Below are positions 1-5,898 of a DNA stretch of 7,089 bases, piece after piece. Each line of letters starts with the position of its first letter. The first letter of the stretch is position 1. The notes under the pieces are model-generated. The model did no database searches, was not told the origin of the DNA, and worked only from the letters and a program-made list of their open reading frames with translations. The position numbers and the translations under genes were made by a program. The stretch is from Thermoplasmata archaeon. GTDB taxonomy: Archaea > Thermoplasmatota > Thermoplasmata > Thermoplasmatales > Thermoplasmataceae. The stretch lies in assembly GCA_021847855.1 (NCBI GenBank), contig JAJZOT010000081.1, positions 1-7,089 of the forward strand, written 5' to 3'.

Positions 1-70
1 TTTTGTTCTCCTTTTCCATAAGCAACATGCTTTTTTCAGTTGCTATTGGACTGTAAATAATCTGATGCAT
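1..70 (-). CDS. rpl23: 50S ribosomal protein uL23, N-terminal fragment (runs off the left edge)
   Basis: The minus strand from position 70 reads ATG followed by 22 more codons: MHQIIYSPIATEKSM and then LLMEKENK. The I-Y-x-P-I-x-T-E-K-S-M segment followed by MEKENK is the typical start of archaeal uL23, which binds 23S rRNA beside the peptide exit tunnel and docks SRP and nascent-chain factors. The start ATG shares its A with the last base of the rpl4 stop (TAATG). A GGGAGG ribosome-binding site at 79-84 on the minus strand, 8 nt upstream, supports it. The L3-L4-L23 order is the conserved S10 operon order. The rest of the gene lies outside the window. Confidence 0.9.
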   Translation of the reverse strand, partial: MHQIIYSPIATEKSMLLMEKENK

Positions 71-828
71 TAATTCTGCCTCCCTATCTTTGATATTGCT
101 GATTTTGTGTAAATTGTAAGTCTGCCACCGTTTCCACCTGGGGCCAATTTTCTCAGGCTCAGGCTTTCAGCGGTTGCAACTTCCACACCTGGAAGTGATT
201 CGAAGGGCCTTAGGGCTGATCTGTCCGTGCCAACCACAAGTATGCTTCTTGGTTGTTTGTATCTTCTTCCCCTCATTTTCCCTCTTCCTGCCCTGATCTT
301 TTTCCCAAATTTTGATCTTTCAACATCTTCGTCAAGACCGAGATTCTGGAGAAATTTCATCGCCTGTGCAACCTTGCTGAATTTCTGTATATCGTCGGAT
401 GCTACAATCGGAAACTTTAGTTCGTCAGGGACTTTATGGCCCCTCTTCTTTACATGTTCTGGAGAAGCTGTAAGGGCTATTGCACTTTTCAGTGCTATTT
501 TCCTTTCATTATCGTTGATCTTCTTGAACAGTACCTTGTTTGATCTTGGCGCATGTGCACTTCTTCCCTTAACCACATGGGCCAGAAGAACTGCAGTTGA
601 TGAACCGGATGTTCTTGGTAATCTTGAACTTCCATGACCTGGTCCAGCGTTATGTCCCACCCTCCTGGTTCCAGCCAGAGGAGAGGCCCCATAAGGTTGT
701 CTCAGTGTTAGAGAAATGGCCCTGAATGCCTTCCTGATAAGATCTTCCCTTGGTACAAACTGGAAGACCTCGGGAATGTCAATCTCTTCAGACAGTTCCC
801 CTTCCAAATTATAAAGTTGAGTTTTCAT
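70..828 (-). CDS. rpl4: 50S ribosomal protein uL4 (archaeal L4/L1e type)
   Basis: This is a complete 252-residue large-subunit protein, the usual length for archaeal uL4; its long basic loop reaches into the 23S rRNA core and lines the exit tunnel. Visible landmarks are LIRKAFRA (about 30-37), the glycine/arginine-rich loop AGTRRVGHNAGPGHG with SSRLPRTSG (52-75), KGRSAHAPR (87-95), ERKIALKSAIALTAS (108-122), IRAGRGKMRGRRY (178-190) and the C-terminal LAPGGNGGRLTIYTKSAI segment (228-245). The start ATG lies 2 nt after the rpl3 stop, with GGTGAT just upstream overlapping the rpl3 stop, so translation is probably coupled. Its stop overlaps the rpl23 start by one base. No damage is seen. Confidence 0.97.
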   Translation of the reverse strand: MKTQLYNLEGELSEEIDIPEVFQFVPREDLIRKAFRAISLTLRQPYGASPLAGTRRVGHNAGPGHGSSRLPRTSGSSTAVLLAHVVKGRSAHAPRSNKVLFKKINDNERKIALKSAIALTASPEHVKKRGHKVPDELKFPIVASDDIQKFSKVAQAMKFLQNLGLDEDVERSKFGKKIRAGRGKMRGRRYKQPRSILVVGTDRSALRPFESLPGVEVATAESLSLRKLAPGGNGGRLTIYTKSAISKIGRQN

Positions 829-830
829 TT

Positions 831-1820
831 TTAATCACCCTGTTTTGATTCTTTGGATATGTAGCTTACTACTAGATTCTCCACATCGGATGTCTTCTGT
901 CTTGCTGGATCCCTGAATTTTATGAGTCTCTTTGACGGACCCGGGATTGAACCATGCACAAGGACATAATCGTTCCTCACCAGGCCATAGCCTGGGAATC
1001 CACCGCTGACATTGATATCCTCGTTTTCTTCCTTCTTAGAATACTTGATTACCCTGATATTGTGAGCCGTTCTCTGGTGCGTACCCATCTGTCCTGCCTG
1101 GGGTACTGTATTTCTAACCCAGTCCGGGTGCCACGGTCCCAGGGTACCTATCATCCTTCTGTGCTTCCTGTTTTTTCTTGGGAGAAGTTTTACACCGAAC
1201 CTTTCAACATGTCCGGTAAACCCCTTGCCTTTTGTAACCCCAATGGCATCTACAAATTTCCCTGGCTTAGAGAACTCATCGAACCTTATCTCTTTCCCAA
1301 GTTTTTCATCAGCGTATTTCATCTTATCTTCCAGTTTAGATCCACTTAGCTTAATTTCAAAAATATCTGGAACCTTTGACGGTACTCCCGTCAGTAAAGA
1401 GGGATTTGTGTGTACTATGAGTCTTACCTCTGAAACACTTTCAGGCTTTGGCGTCTCCTTTCTGGCTTTTGGAGTTGTTATTCTTTTGAGAAGATTTTTG
1501 TCAAGCTTTTCTGCCCATTTCTCATATACCACAGCAAGTCCCGTGTCATCCTCATCATAATATCTTATTCCTGCCACCGTTAATGGAGGTACTTCAACAA
1601 CTGTTACAGCTGAGGCTATAGTCTGCCCGGCAGTAACGCTGGTTTTTCTGTAATCTACCATCTCCACGTGTGTCATTCCAACCTTGTAGCCTGCAAATGC
1701 CTGGATCTTCGTCTGGTTATCTACTTCCGGCCATGATCGTATAGACCCCTGCATTTTCTTAGCGCGTACCCTAGGGTAATATCCCATTGACCCCCGTCTG
1801 GGGTGATGTGGCGTTGCCAT
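831..1820 (-). CDS. rpl3: 50S ribosomal protein uL3 (archaeal type), first gene of the S10 operon
   Basis: This is a complete 329-residue protein of normal archaeal uL3 length that binds near the 23S rRNA 3' end and approaches the peptidyl transferase centre. The N-terminus HPRRGSMGYYPRVRAKK followed by IRSWPE (6-32) is the archaeal/eukaryotic hallmark. Then come FAGYKVGMTHV (42-52), VTKGKGFTG (195-203) and the basic loop RKHRRMIGTLGPWHP with QAGQMGTHQRT (218-251). The ATG at 1820 is preceded by GGTGA (about 1827-1831) and by an in-frame TGA three codons upstream, which excludes a longer protein. It leads the co-oriented rpl4 and rpl23 genes, and its promoter lies at about 1941-1957. Confidence 0.97.
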   Translation of the reverse strand: MATPHHPRRGSMGYYPRVRAKKMQGSIRSWPEVDNQTKIQAFAGYKVGMTHVEMVDYRKTSVTAGQTIASAVTVVEVPPLTVAGIRYYDEDDTGLAVVYEKWAEKLDKNLLKRITTPKARKETPKPESVSEVRLIVHTNPSLLTGVPSKVPDIFEIKLSGSKLEDKMKYADEKLGKEIRFDEFSKPGKFVDAIGVTKGKGFTGHVERFGVKLLPRKNRKHRRMIGTLGPWHPDWVRNTVPQAGQMGTHQRTAHNIRVIKYSKKEENEDINVSGGFPGYGLVRNDYVLVHGSIPGPSKRLIKFRDPARQKTSDVENLVVSYISKESKQGD

Positions 1821-1841
1821 TTTATTTCACCATTCCAACCG

Positions 1842-1862
1842 TTACACCTTGGTTTTTGCCAT
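1842..1862 (-). other. Six-codon open frame in the rpl3 leader (MAKTKV, stop TAA)
   Basis: Within the predicted rpl3 leader the minus strand has ATG, five further sense codons (AKTKV) and TAA. It is in the same frame as rpl3 but closed 21 nt before the rpl3 ATG. There is no clear ribosome-binding site in front of it. It may be chance, or a short leader peptide or upstream ORF; the sequence alone does not decide. Confidence 0.2.
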
Positions 1863-1940
1863 AACACAGCAAAACAGCAGGGTTGCCTTATAGCATTGCC
1901 CTTAGATGTATGGTTTTAAGTAAGCAGTAAACTTAAGAAG

Positions 1941-1957
1941 ATATTTAAACCTTTATT
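1941..1957 (-). promoter_or_regulatory. TATA box and BRE for the S10 (rpl3) operon
   Basis: On the minus strand AATAAAG is followed directly by GTTTAAATAT, a good match to an archaeal BRE plus TATA box. Initiation about 25 nt downstream would fall near 1920 and give a leader of roughly 100 nt before the rpl3 ATG at 1820. No other box of similar quality is seen between the neighbouring DUF1015 stop and rpl3. This is prediction from consensus and spacing only. Confidence 0.6.
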
Positions 1958-2004
1958 AGATGCTTAGGCCTGATGGAAACTCATTCCAGTTAAGTGCAGT
2001 AAGC

Positions 2005-2029
2005 AGGGATCAGCTTTCGTCTGATCCCT
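2005..2029 (-). terminator. Perfect 9-bp hairpin downstream of the DUF1015 gene (3'-end stem or terminator)
   Basis: On the minus strand AGGGATCAG, a 7-nt loop (ACGAAAG) and CTGATCCCT form an uninterrupted 9-bp stem starting 32 nt after the DUF1015 stop codon. No U-run follows, so it is not a canonical intrinsic terminator; it may protect the 3' end or separate this mRNA from the rpl3 promoter. The CTGAT at 2032-2036 (minus reading) could pair instead with the ATCAG at 2021-2025, an alternative and weaker stem. Confidence 0.45.
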
Positions 2030-2061
2030 TTATCAGAATCATGTTTCACTTCAAATGACCC

Positions 2062-3237
2062 TTAAAACAATACATTCAGAACAATGCCAGAATGAACTTT
2101 AGGATGGAAATATGTTGATTTCTGAGGCAATACCCCATCAGACAGGACTATTCTAAAAAGATTCTCACGGTCCCAATCCGGCATTATGAAGGCTGCTGTT
2201 GCCCTCCCTTTTCTTACTTCATCAACTGCGTATTTTTCGTCGTGAGTGAACTCCATTTCCGTGTCCATCCCTTCTGAATCAATTCCCATAATCTCATTGA
2301 AAATGACAGTATTGAGTGCATGAATCGGGGACTGGAAATTGATTTTGTAGCCTTCAGTGCTATTGTTTTCTGGAGGCAACAGATAATAATATCTATCAAG
2401 ATAAACTGTAATGAAATCTTTACCTGATACTGGTGGTTTATCATTAACAAGAAAATATTCTGCTAACCTGTTCAGAAAAGAATCGATTTCAATGTTGGTT
2501 TTAACTATCCTGTGAATGCCTGATACAAAAAGCCCAGGGCTGTTCATGGAGGTTATGTATGCCATAACTGAACTCCAGAAATTCTTTTCGGTTCCAGATC
2601 TCTCGCCTGCCAGCCTCCTGGATGCTTCAAGCCGATGGTGACCATCTGCCACCATTGCAGAATCGTTCTTCAATAGTTTGACTATCCTATCTAACTGTTC
2701 TTCTTCGTCTAAGAAATATACCGAATTTAAAACTCCATTTCCGTCAGTGAATGAGAACACTGCTTCCCTTTCTGCCACCATGCCCTGAAGAAGAGGTTCC
2801 AGTTCCCTGTCATTCACTGCAAGGAATATTGGCTCTGGCTGAGTCCTCATCTCACCAAGAACTTTCATCCTTTCCTTAACTGGACCTATGAATGTTTTTT
2901 CGTGAGGTTTTACATATCCGTCATCAGGGAATACATCGACGAGAGATATTATTCCTGTTCTTCTAAGTATTTTTCCGGAATGATTGAATGACTGATCAAT
3001 TAAGACAAGAACGGGTTTTTCTGCCCTCTTTAAAACCCCGGAATCTATCCACTCGAGTATCTTTACTCTGGCATCGGTATAGTTTTCATTATCAGGCAGA
3101 GTTAAGTGTGTTACATTCTCACTGCACCTCTTCAGGTTTTTCTCCATTTCTTTATTGATTGAGTCAAAGGGCGGGGAGGTAACCTCACAATAGTTTCCGT
3201 TAAAATAAACTGGTTGAAAGGGACTTATTTTTACCAA
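2062..3237 (-). CDS. DUF1015 family protein (COG4198), possible serine/phosphoserine-related enzyme
   Basis: This 391-residue protein has the usual DUF1015 length and landmarks: N-terminal SPFQPV (5-10) and SPPFDSINKE (21-30), DGYVKPHEKTFIGPVKER (106-123), PEPIFLAVND (134-143), the signature VADGHHRLEAS (196-206) and a C-terminal PQKSTYFHPKVHSG (371-384). No signal peptide or membrane segment is seen, so it should be cytosolic. The family has no settled function known to me. It often occurs near serA and aminotransferase genes, and here it is divergent from exactly such a pair. The D-G-H-H-R motif resembles the DGxHR motif of ParB/sulfiredoxin-fold proteins, which include the free-serine kinase SerK; this link is inference. 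The start codon is TTG: GGAGGT lies 7 nt upstream and the preceding in-frame codon is TAA, so no upstream extension is possible. Confidence 0.9.
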   Translation of the reverse strand: MVKISPFQPVYFNGNYCEVTSPPFDSINKEMEKNLKRCSENVTHLTLPDNENYTDARVKILEWIDSGVLKRAEKPVLVLIDQSFNHSGKILRRTGIISLVDVFPDDGYVKPHEKTFIGPVKERMKVLGEMRTQPEPIFLAVNDRELEPLLQGMVAEREAVFSFTDGNGVLNSVYFLDEEEQLDRIVKLLKNDSAMVADGHHRLEASRRLAGERSGTEKNFWSSVMAYITSMNSPGLFVSGIHRIVKTNIEIDSFLNRLAEYFLVNDKPPVSGKDFITVYLDRYYYLLPPENNSTEGYKINFQSPIHALNTVIFNEIMGIDSEGMDTEMEFTHDEKYAVDEVRKGRATAAFIMPDWDRENLFRIVLSDGVLPQKSTYFHPKVHSGIVLNVLF

Positions 3238-3244
3238 TTAATGA

Positions 3245-3250
3245 ACCTCC
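3245..3250 (-). promoter_or_regulatory. Strong ribosome-binding site fixing the TTG start of the DUF1015 gene
   Basis: The minus strand reads GGAGGT, seven spacer bases, then TTG at 3237. GGAGGT is complementary to the archaeal 16S rRNA 3' end. Because the codon just before TTG is TAA, this site settles the start. It also implies that the mRNA has a leader, unlike the serA transcript opposite. Confidence 0.8.
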
Positions 3251-3322
3251 AGGACTTCTTCTGAAGAAATGGGAAATGGCCTACAGTTGAATGGCGCTAT
3301 CTGTTTCAATGGATAAAGATGC

Positions 3323-3333
3323 GTGTTTAAATT
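3323..3333 (-). promoter_or_regulatory. Candidate TATA box for the DUF1015 gene
   Basis: The minus strand reads AATTTAAACAC here, with initiation expected near 3303 and a leader of about 65 nt containing the GGAGGT site. A second AT-rich candidate (GTTAAATC, about 3338-3345) lies just upstream, so the exact box is uncertain. Confidence 0.3.
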
Positions 3334-3576
3334 GATAGATTTAACTTTTGATTTCGATCCCCTTGAGTGGTGTTCCCTCATAATCATAACCGGATATGGT
3401 TAGTCAGGATAAACTACTTTTCAGTTTCTTTCCGTCAAAACGTCATAAACTCAAAATTTTTTTTAAATCTGCAAATTTAATTACCAAAGCTTGTTTTGAC
3501 AGGGATTATTAAACATCGGCCTTATTTTATCCTGATATATTCAACCGACGTTTTGAGCAGAAATGCAGCGCCATCA

Positions 3577-3584
3577 TTAAATAA
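3577..3584 (+). promoter_or_regulatory. TATA box for the serA-aminotransferase operon (probably leaderless)
   Basis: TTAAATAA is centred about 25 nt before the serA ATG at 3605, the spacing expected if transcription begins at the start codon itself. There is no properly spaced ribosome-binding site before that ATG (only AGGT abutting it), which fits a leaderless mRNA. Confidence 0.55.
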
Positions 3585-3604
3585 AAATTATACCTCCCGC
3601 AGGT

Positions 3605-4552
3605 ATGCCAAAGAATGAAGGAGCCGCCTTAAGAGTGCTTGTGTGCGATCCTGTGGACACCATTATGTTAGAAATGTTAAAGTCAAAGGGTTTCCATGTT
3701 TCATATGAGCCGTCAATAGATAATGCCACCCTTAAAGACAAAGTCAGTGACTTTGAAATCCTTGTTGTCAGGAGCCGTACTAAGGTTACCTCAGACGTCC
3801 TTAAAAAAGGTCAAAATCTGAAGGTAATAGCAAGAGCAGGGATTGGTACTGACAACATAGACATCAAATTTGCAGAGACAAAGAATATTCAGATAGTCAC
3901 GGCTGCAGGATCATCCACCCAATCTGTTTCTGAATTGAGCATTGCCCTTGCGGTGGACCTTAGCAGAAAAATCACCATTCTTGATAGAAAATCCAAGGAA
4001 TATATCTTGAAAAAAGACACGGGAACCGAACTATTCGGAAAGACGGCCGGAATTGTAGGTTTTGGGCGAATTGGATATGCCACTGCGAAGGTGTTGAACG
4101 CCATGGGTATAAAGGTGATAGCATATGATATCCAGGAAAACCACGCACTGATGGATGAGATAGGTGGTTCTTATGTTTCACTGAGGAAGTTGCTTGAAAA
4201 CTCCGATATTATATTCGTTCAGGCTACTCTTTCAGATGGCTCTGTAAATCTTATTTCCCAGGACGACTTAAAGCTCATTAAAACCGGCGCATACATAATA
4301 AATACAAGCAGATCAGAATTTATAAATGGCCCCGCTCTGTTAATGGCCCTTAAGGAAGGAAGAGTTGCAGGTTATGCTGCCGATGTGCTATGGCACGAAC
4401 CACCGGTTGATGAGTGGGAAAAGGAGATAATTTCCATGGATAACGTTATCATAACTCCCCATATAGGTGCGCAGACTGTGGAAGCTCAGCAGAGGGTAGC
4501 CCATTATACTGTTTCCAATCTTTTAAAGAAGTTACAGGAGATGGGAATATGA
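3605..4552 (+). CDS. serA: D-2-hydroxyacid dehydrogenase, SerA type (3-phosphoglycerate dehydrogenase or hydroxypyruvate reductase)
   Basis: This 315-residue NAD(P)-dependent dehydrogenase probably oxidises 3-phosphoglycerate to phosphohydroxypyruvate, the first step of serine synthesis. The substrate domain begins with LRVLVCDP (9-16), followed by VVRSRTKVT (54-62) and ARAGIGTDNID (76-86). The Rossmann domain has GFGRIG (152-157) and Asp175 after the second strand, suiting NAD(H). The catalytic triad is present as Arg236 (NTSRS), Glu265 (DVLWHEPP) and His286 (TPHIGAQT). It is the short form without a C-terminal ACT domain, so no serine feedback domain. The usual ARG triplet is SRS, and the usual GN after the second strand is replaced by SST, so glycerate/hydroxypyruvate specificity is possible. 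The last 4 nt overlap the next gene. A GTG at codon 11 is a less likely alternative start. Confidence 0.88.
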   Translation: MPKNEGAALRVLVCDPVDTIMLEMLKSKGFHVSYEPSIDNATLKDKVSDFEILVVRSRTKVTSDVLKKGQNLKVIARAGIGTDNIDIKFAETKNIQIVTAAGSSTQSVSELSIALAVDLSRKITILDRKSKEYILKKDTGTELFGKTAGIVGFGRIGYATAKVLNAMGIKVIAYDIQENHALMDEIGGSYVSLRKLLENSDIIFVQATLSDGSVNLISQDDLKLIKTGAYIINTSRSEFINGPALLMALKEGRVAGYAADVLWHEPPVDEWEKEIISMDNVIITPHIGAQTVEAQQRVAHYTVSNLLKKLQEMGI

Positions 4553-5673
4553 TGCTCATTCCAGGCCCTGTGGAAGTCCCCAAATCCGTTTTGAGATCAT
4601 CCGCCTACGTCGTGAATCACAGATCTCATGAATTTAAGGAACTTGTAGAGGAATCCGAGTTGATGTTGAACAAATTTGCAGAGGCATCAAGGTCTATCAT
4701 GACTACAGGTTCTGGAACAACCGCCGTGGAATCTATGATTTATTCATTTACAGAACCAGGAGAAAAGGTTTTGGCGGTAACGTTTGGGGAATTTGGAAAC
4801 AGGATGATAGAAAGTATTGAAAGGAGGGGTTGCGATATAAATGTTTTAAGAAAAGATCATAATTCCATTCTTTCGAAAGAGGAGATATCAGATTACATAT
4901 CATCCCATCAAAAAGCAACGTCTCTGTTTCTGGTGCATAATGAAACTGGGAATGGTACCTCCATAAGAAATCTGGAAGAAATAACAATGGAAGCAAAAAA
5001 ACTTGGATTGAAAGTTTTGGTTGACAGTGTTTCGGGATTTGGTGGCATTCCCATTAAGGTCAACGGGTGGGGAATAGATGCTATGGCAACTTGCAGCCAG
5101 AAGGGTCTCGCTTCAGTCCCTGGACTTGGAATTGTCTGTATTGGTAGTGAATTTTCTGAACAAACGCCGGCTAGGAAGTCCATTCCACAATATCTGGATC
5201 TTAATGTTTCACTTAAATTCCTGAACAAACATGAAACACCATATACACCCTCTACAGGAAGCTTTAATGCCTTGTATTCGGCTTTGAATATACTGAGTGC
5301 TGAAACTTTGGAAAAACGCTGGATCCGGCATAGAGCAAATGCTGAATTCCTCAGGAAAAATCTTGAAGGTACAGGGACCGAAATTCTGGGTAAAGATTAC
5401 AACTATTCAGACACTGTCATTGCATTTAAGCCTCCCATTGCGGTAAGTGATTTACAATCAAAACTCAAAGCTTCTGGTTATGAAATTGCCAAGGGAATGG
5501 GAGAATTATCTGACAAAATAGTCAGATTAGGGAATCTTGGAATTGTAGATGGTGAAAAACTTGCGGGATTCCTGAACGAATATTTCAGGATTATTGGAAT
5601 AGAGAGAAATATCGATATTTCCGAAGTTCCGGAGGATGCTAAACTACATATCCAGAAAAATATACTCGTATAA
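4549..5673 (+). CDS. Class V PLP aminotransferase (COG0075; alanine-glyoxylate/serine-pyruvate or phosphoserine aminotransferase)
   Basis: This 374-residue fold-type I PLP enzyme probably aminates phosphohydroxypyruvate (or hydroxypyruvate) made by the gene before it. The N-terminus MLIPGPVEVP is typical of the alanine-glyoxylate aminotransferase branch. GSGTTAVES (54-62) binds the cofactor phosphate, HNETGNG (130-136) and Asp159 in VDSVSGFGG hold the ring, and Lys185 in SQKGLASVPGLG is the Schiff-base lysine. TPSTGSFNALYSAL (233-246) and Arg326 in IVRLGNLG complete the active site; RLGNLG replaces the common RIGHMG. A COG0075 enzyme is known to supply phosphoserine in Methanocaldococcus. The ATG overlaps the serA stop by 4 nt, with GGAG 8 nt upstream, so translation is coupled; a second ATG follows directly. 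Confidence 0.88.
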   Translation: MMLIPGPVEVPKSVLRSSAYVVNHRSHEFKELVEESELMLNKFAEASRSIMTTGSGTTAVESMIYSFTEPGEKVLAVTFGEFGNRMIESIERRGCDINVLRKDHNSILSKEEISDYISSHQKATSLFLVHNETGNGTSIRNLEEITMEAKKLGLKVLVDSVSGFGGIPIKVNGWGIDAMATCSQKGLASVPGLGIVCIGSEFSEQTPARKSIPQYLDLNVSLKFLNKHETPYTPSTGSFNALYSALNILSAETLEKRWIRHRANAEFLRKNLEGTGTEILGKDYNYSDTVIAFKPPIAVSDLQSKLKASGYEIAKGMGELSDKIVRLGNLGIVDGEKLAGFLNEYFRIIGIERNIDISEVPEDAKLHIQKNILV

Positions 5674-5686
5674 TTTTAGGTGCTTT

Positions 5687-5700
5687 ACTGTAAACACAGT
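5687..5700 (+). terminator. Small hairpin after the aminotransferase gene
   Basis: ACTGT, a 4-nt loop (AAAC) and ACAGT form a 5-bp stem 14 nt after the stop codon. It is short and no T-run follows, so it is only a weak candidate for the 3' end of the serA operon. Confidence 0.2.
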
Positions 5701-5716
5701 TGGTGTAAAAATCATG

Positions 5717-5730
5717 AAAAGATATAAATT
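5717..5730 (+). promoter_or_regulatory. TATA box for tRNA-Lys
   Basis: GAAAA followed by GATATAAATT resembles a BRE plus TATA box. Its centre is about 25 nt before position 5750, giving a 5' leader of only a few bases before the tRNA, as is usual for archaeal tRNA genes. Confidence 0.55.
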
Positions 5731-5754
5731 GTCTCTTTGTATGCACATCGACAC

Positions 5755-5828
5755 GGGTCCGTAGCTTAGCTAGGTAGAGCGATGGACTCTTAATCCATAG
5801 GTCGGGGGTTCGAACCCCCTCGGACCCG
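5755..5828 (+). tRNA. tRNA-Lys, anticodon CTT
   Basis: A full cloverleaf can be folded by eye. The acceptor stem is GGGTCCG (5755-5761) with CGGACCC (5821-5827) and discriminator G5828. The D arm is GCTT/GAGC, and the anticodon stem is ATGGA/TCCAT around loop CTCTTAA, with anticodon CTT at 5789-5791 reading AAG. The T arm is GGGGG and CCCCT around TTCGAAC. The discriminator G fits archaeal tRNA-Lys. No intron is seen and CCA is not encoded (the next bases are CT), so it must be added after transcription. Confidence 0.95.
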
Positions 5829-5833
5829 CTAAA

Positions 5834-5859
5834 TTGGGTTCGGACGCATTTGGACCCGA
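5834..5859 (+). repeat. Hairpin beside tRNA-Lys that echoes the tRNA ends
   Basis: TTGGGTTC (5834-5841) pairs with GGACCCGA (5852-5859) over 8 bp including two G-T pairs, with a 10-nt loop, only 5 bases after the tRNA. GGACCCG repeats the tRNA 3' end exactly, and GGGTTCGGAC resembles the 5' end. A T-rich stretch (TTTATTCTCGTTT) follows. It could end tRNA transcription or be a scar of a partial tRNA duplication or integration. Confidence 0.4.
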
Positions 5860-5898
5860 ATTTATTCTCGTTTCTGGAAAAAATTTGTTCATTACCTG

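Larger units (their letters stand above)
3238..3604. promoter_or_regulatory. Divergent control region between DUF1015 and serA
   Basis: This is a 367-bp stretch without a gene. Besides promoters for both directions it has two perfect 10-bp inverted repeats: TCAGGATAAA at 3404-3413 with TTTATCCTGA at 3526-3535, and TCAAAACGTC at 3435-3444 with GACGTTTTGA at 3547-3556. A further GTTTTGAC lies at 3493-3500, so the GTTTTGA core occurs three times. The arms interleave (A, B, A', B'), so they do not form one simple hairpin and suit protein-binding sites better. The stretch 3455-3482 is very AT-rich. No tRNA or recognisable RNA gene is seen. Confidence 0.5.

Noticed and set aside
227..637. Plus-strand open frame opposite rpl4
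   Set aside because: It is antisense to a clear uL4 gene, shows no recognisable family, and its Leu/Phe/Ser-rich content is what the complement of a basic ribosomal protein gives.
954..1560. Two overlapping plus-strand frames opposite rpl3
   Set aside because: They are antisense to uL3, have no ribosome-binding sites and no family resemblance.
3238..3604. Hidden small gene, riboswitch or CRISPR in the divergent region
   Set aside because: No convincing frame with a ribosome-binding site, no known riboswitch core and no regularly spaced repeats were seen.
4748..5228. Minus-strand frames opposite the aminotransferase
   Set aside because: They are shadows of a well-supported plus-strand enzyme with all its PLP motifs intact.
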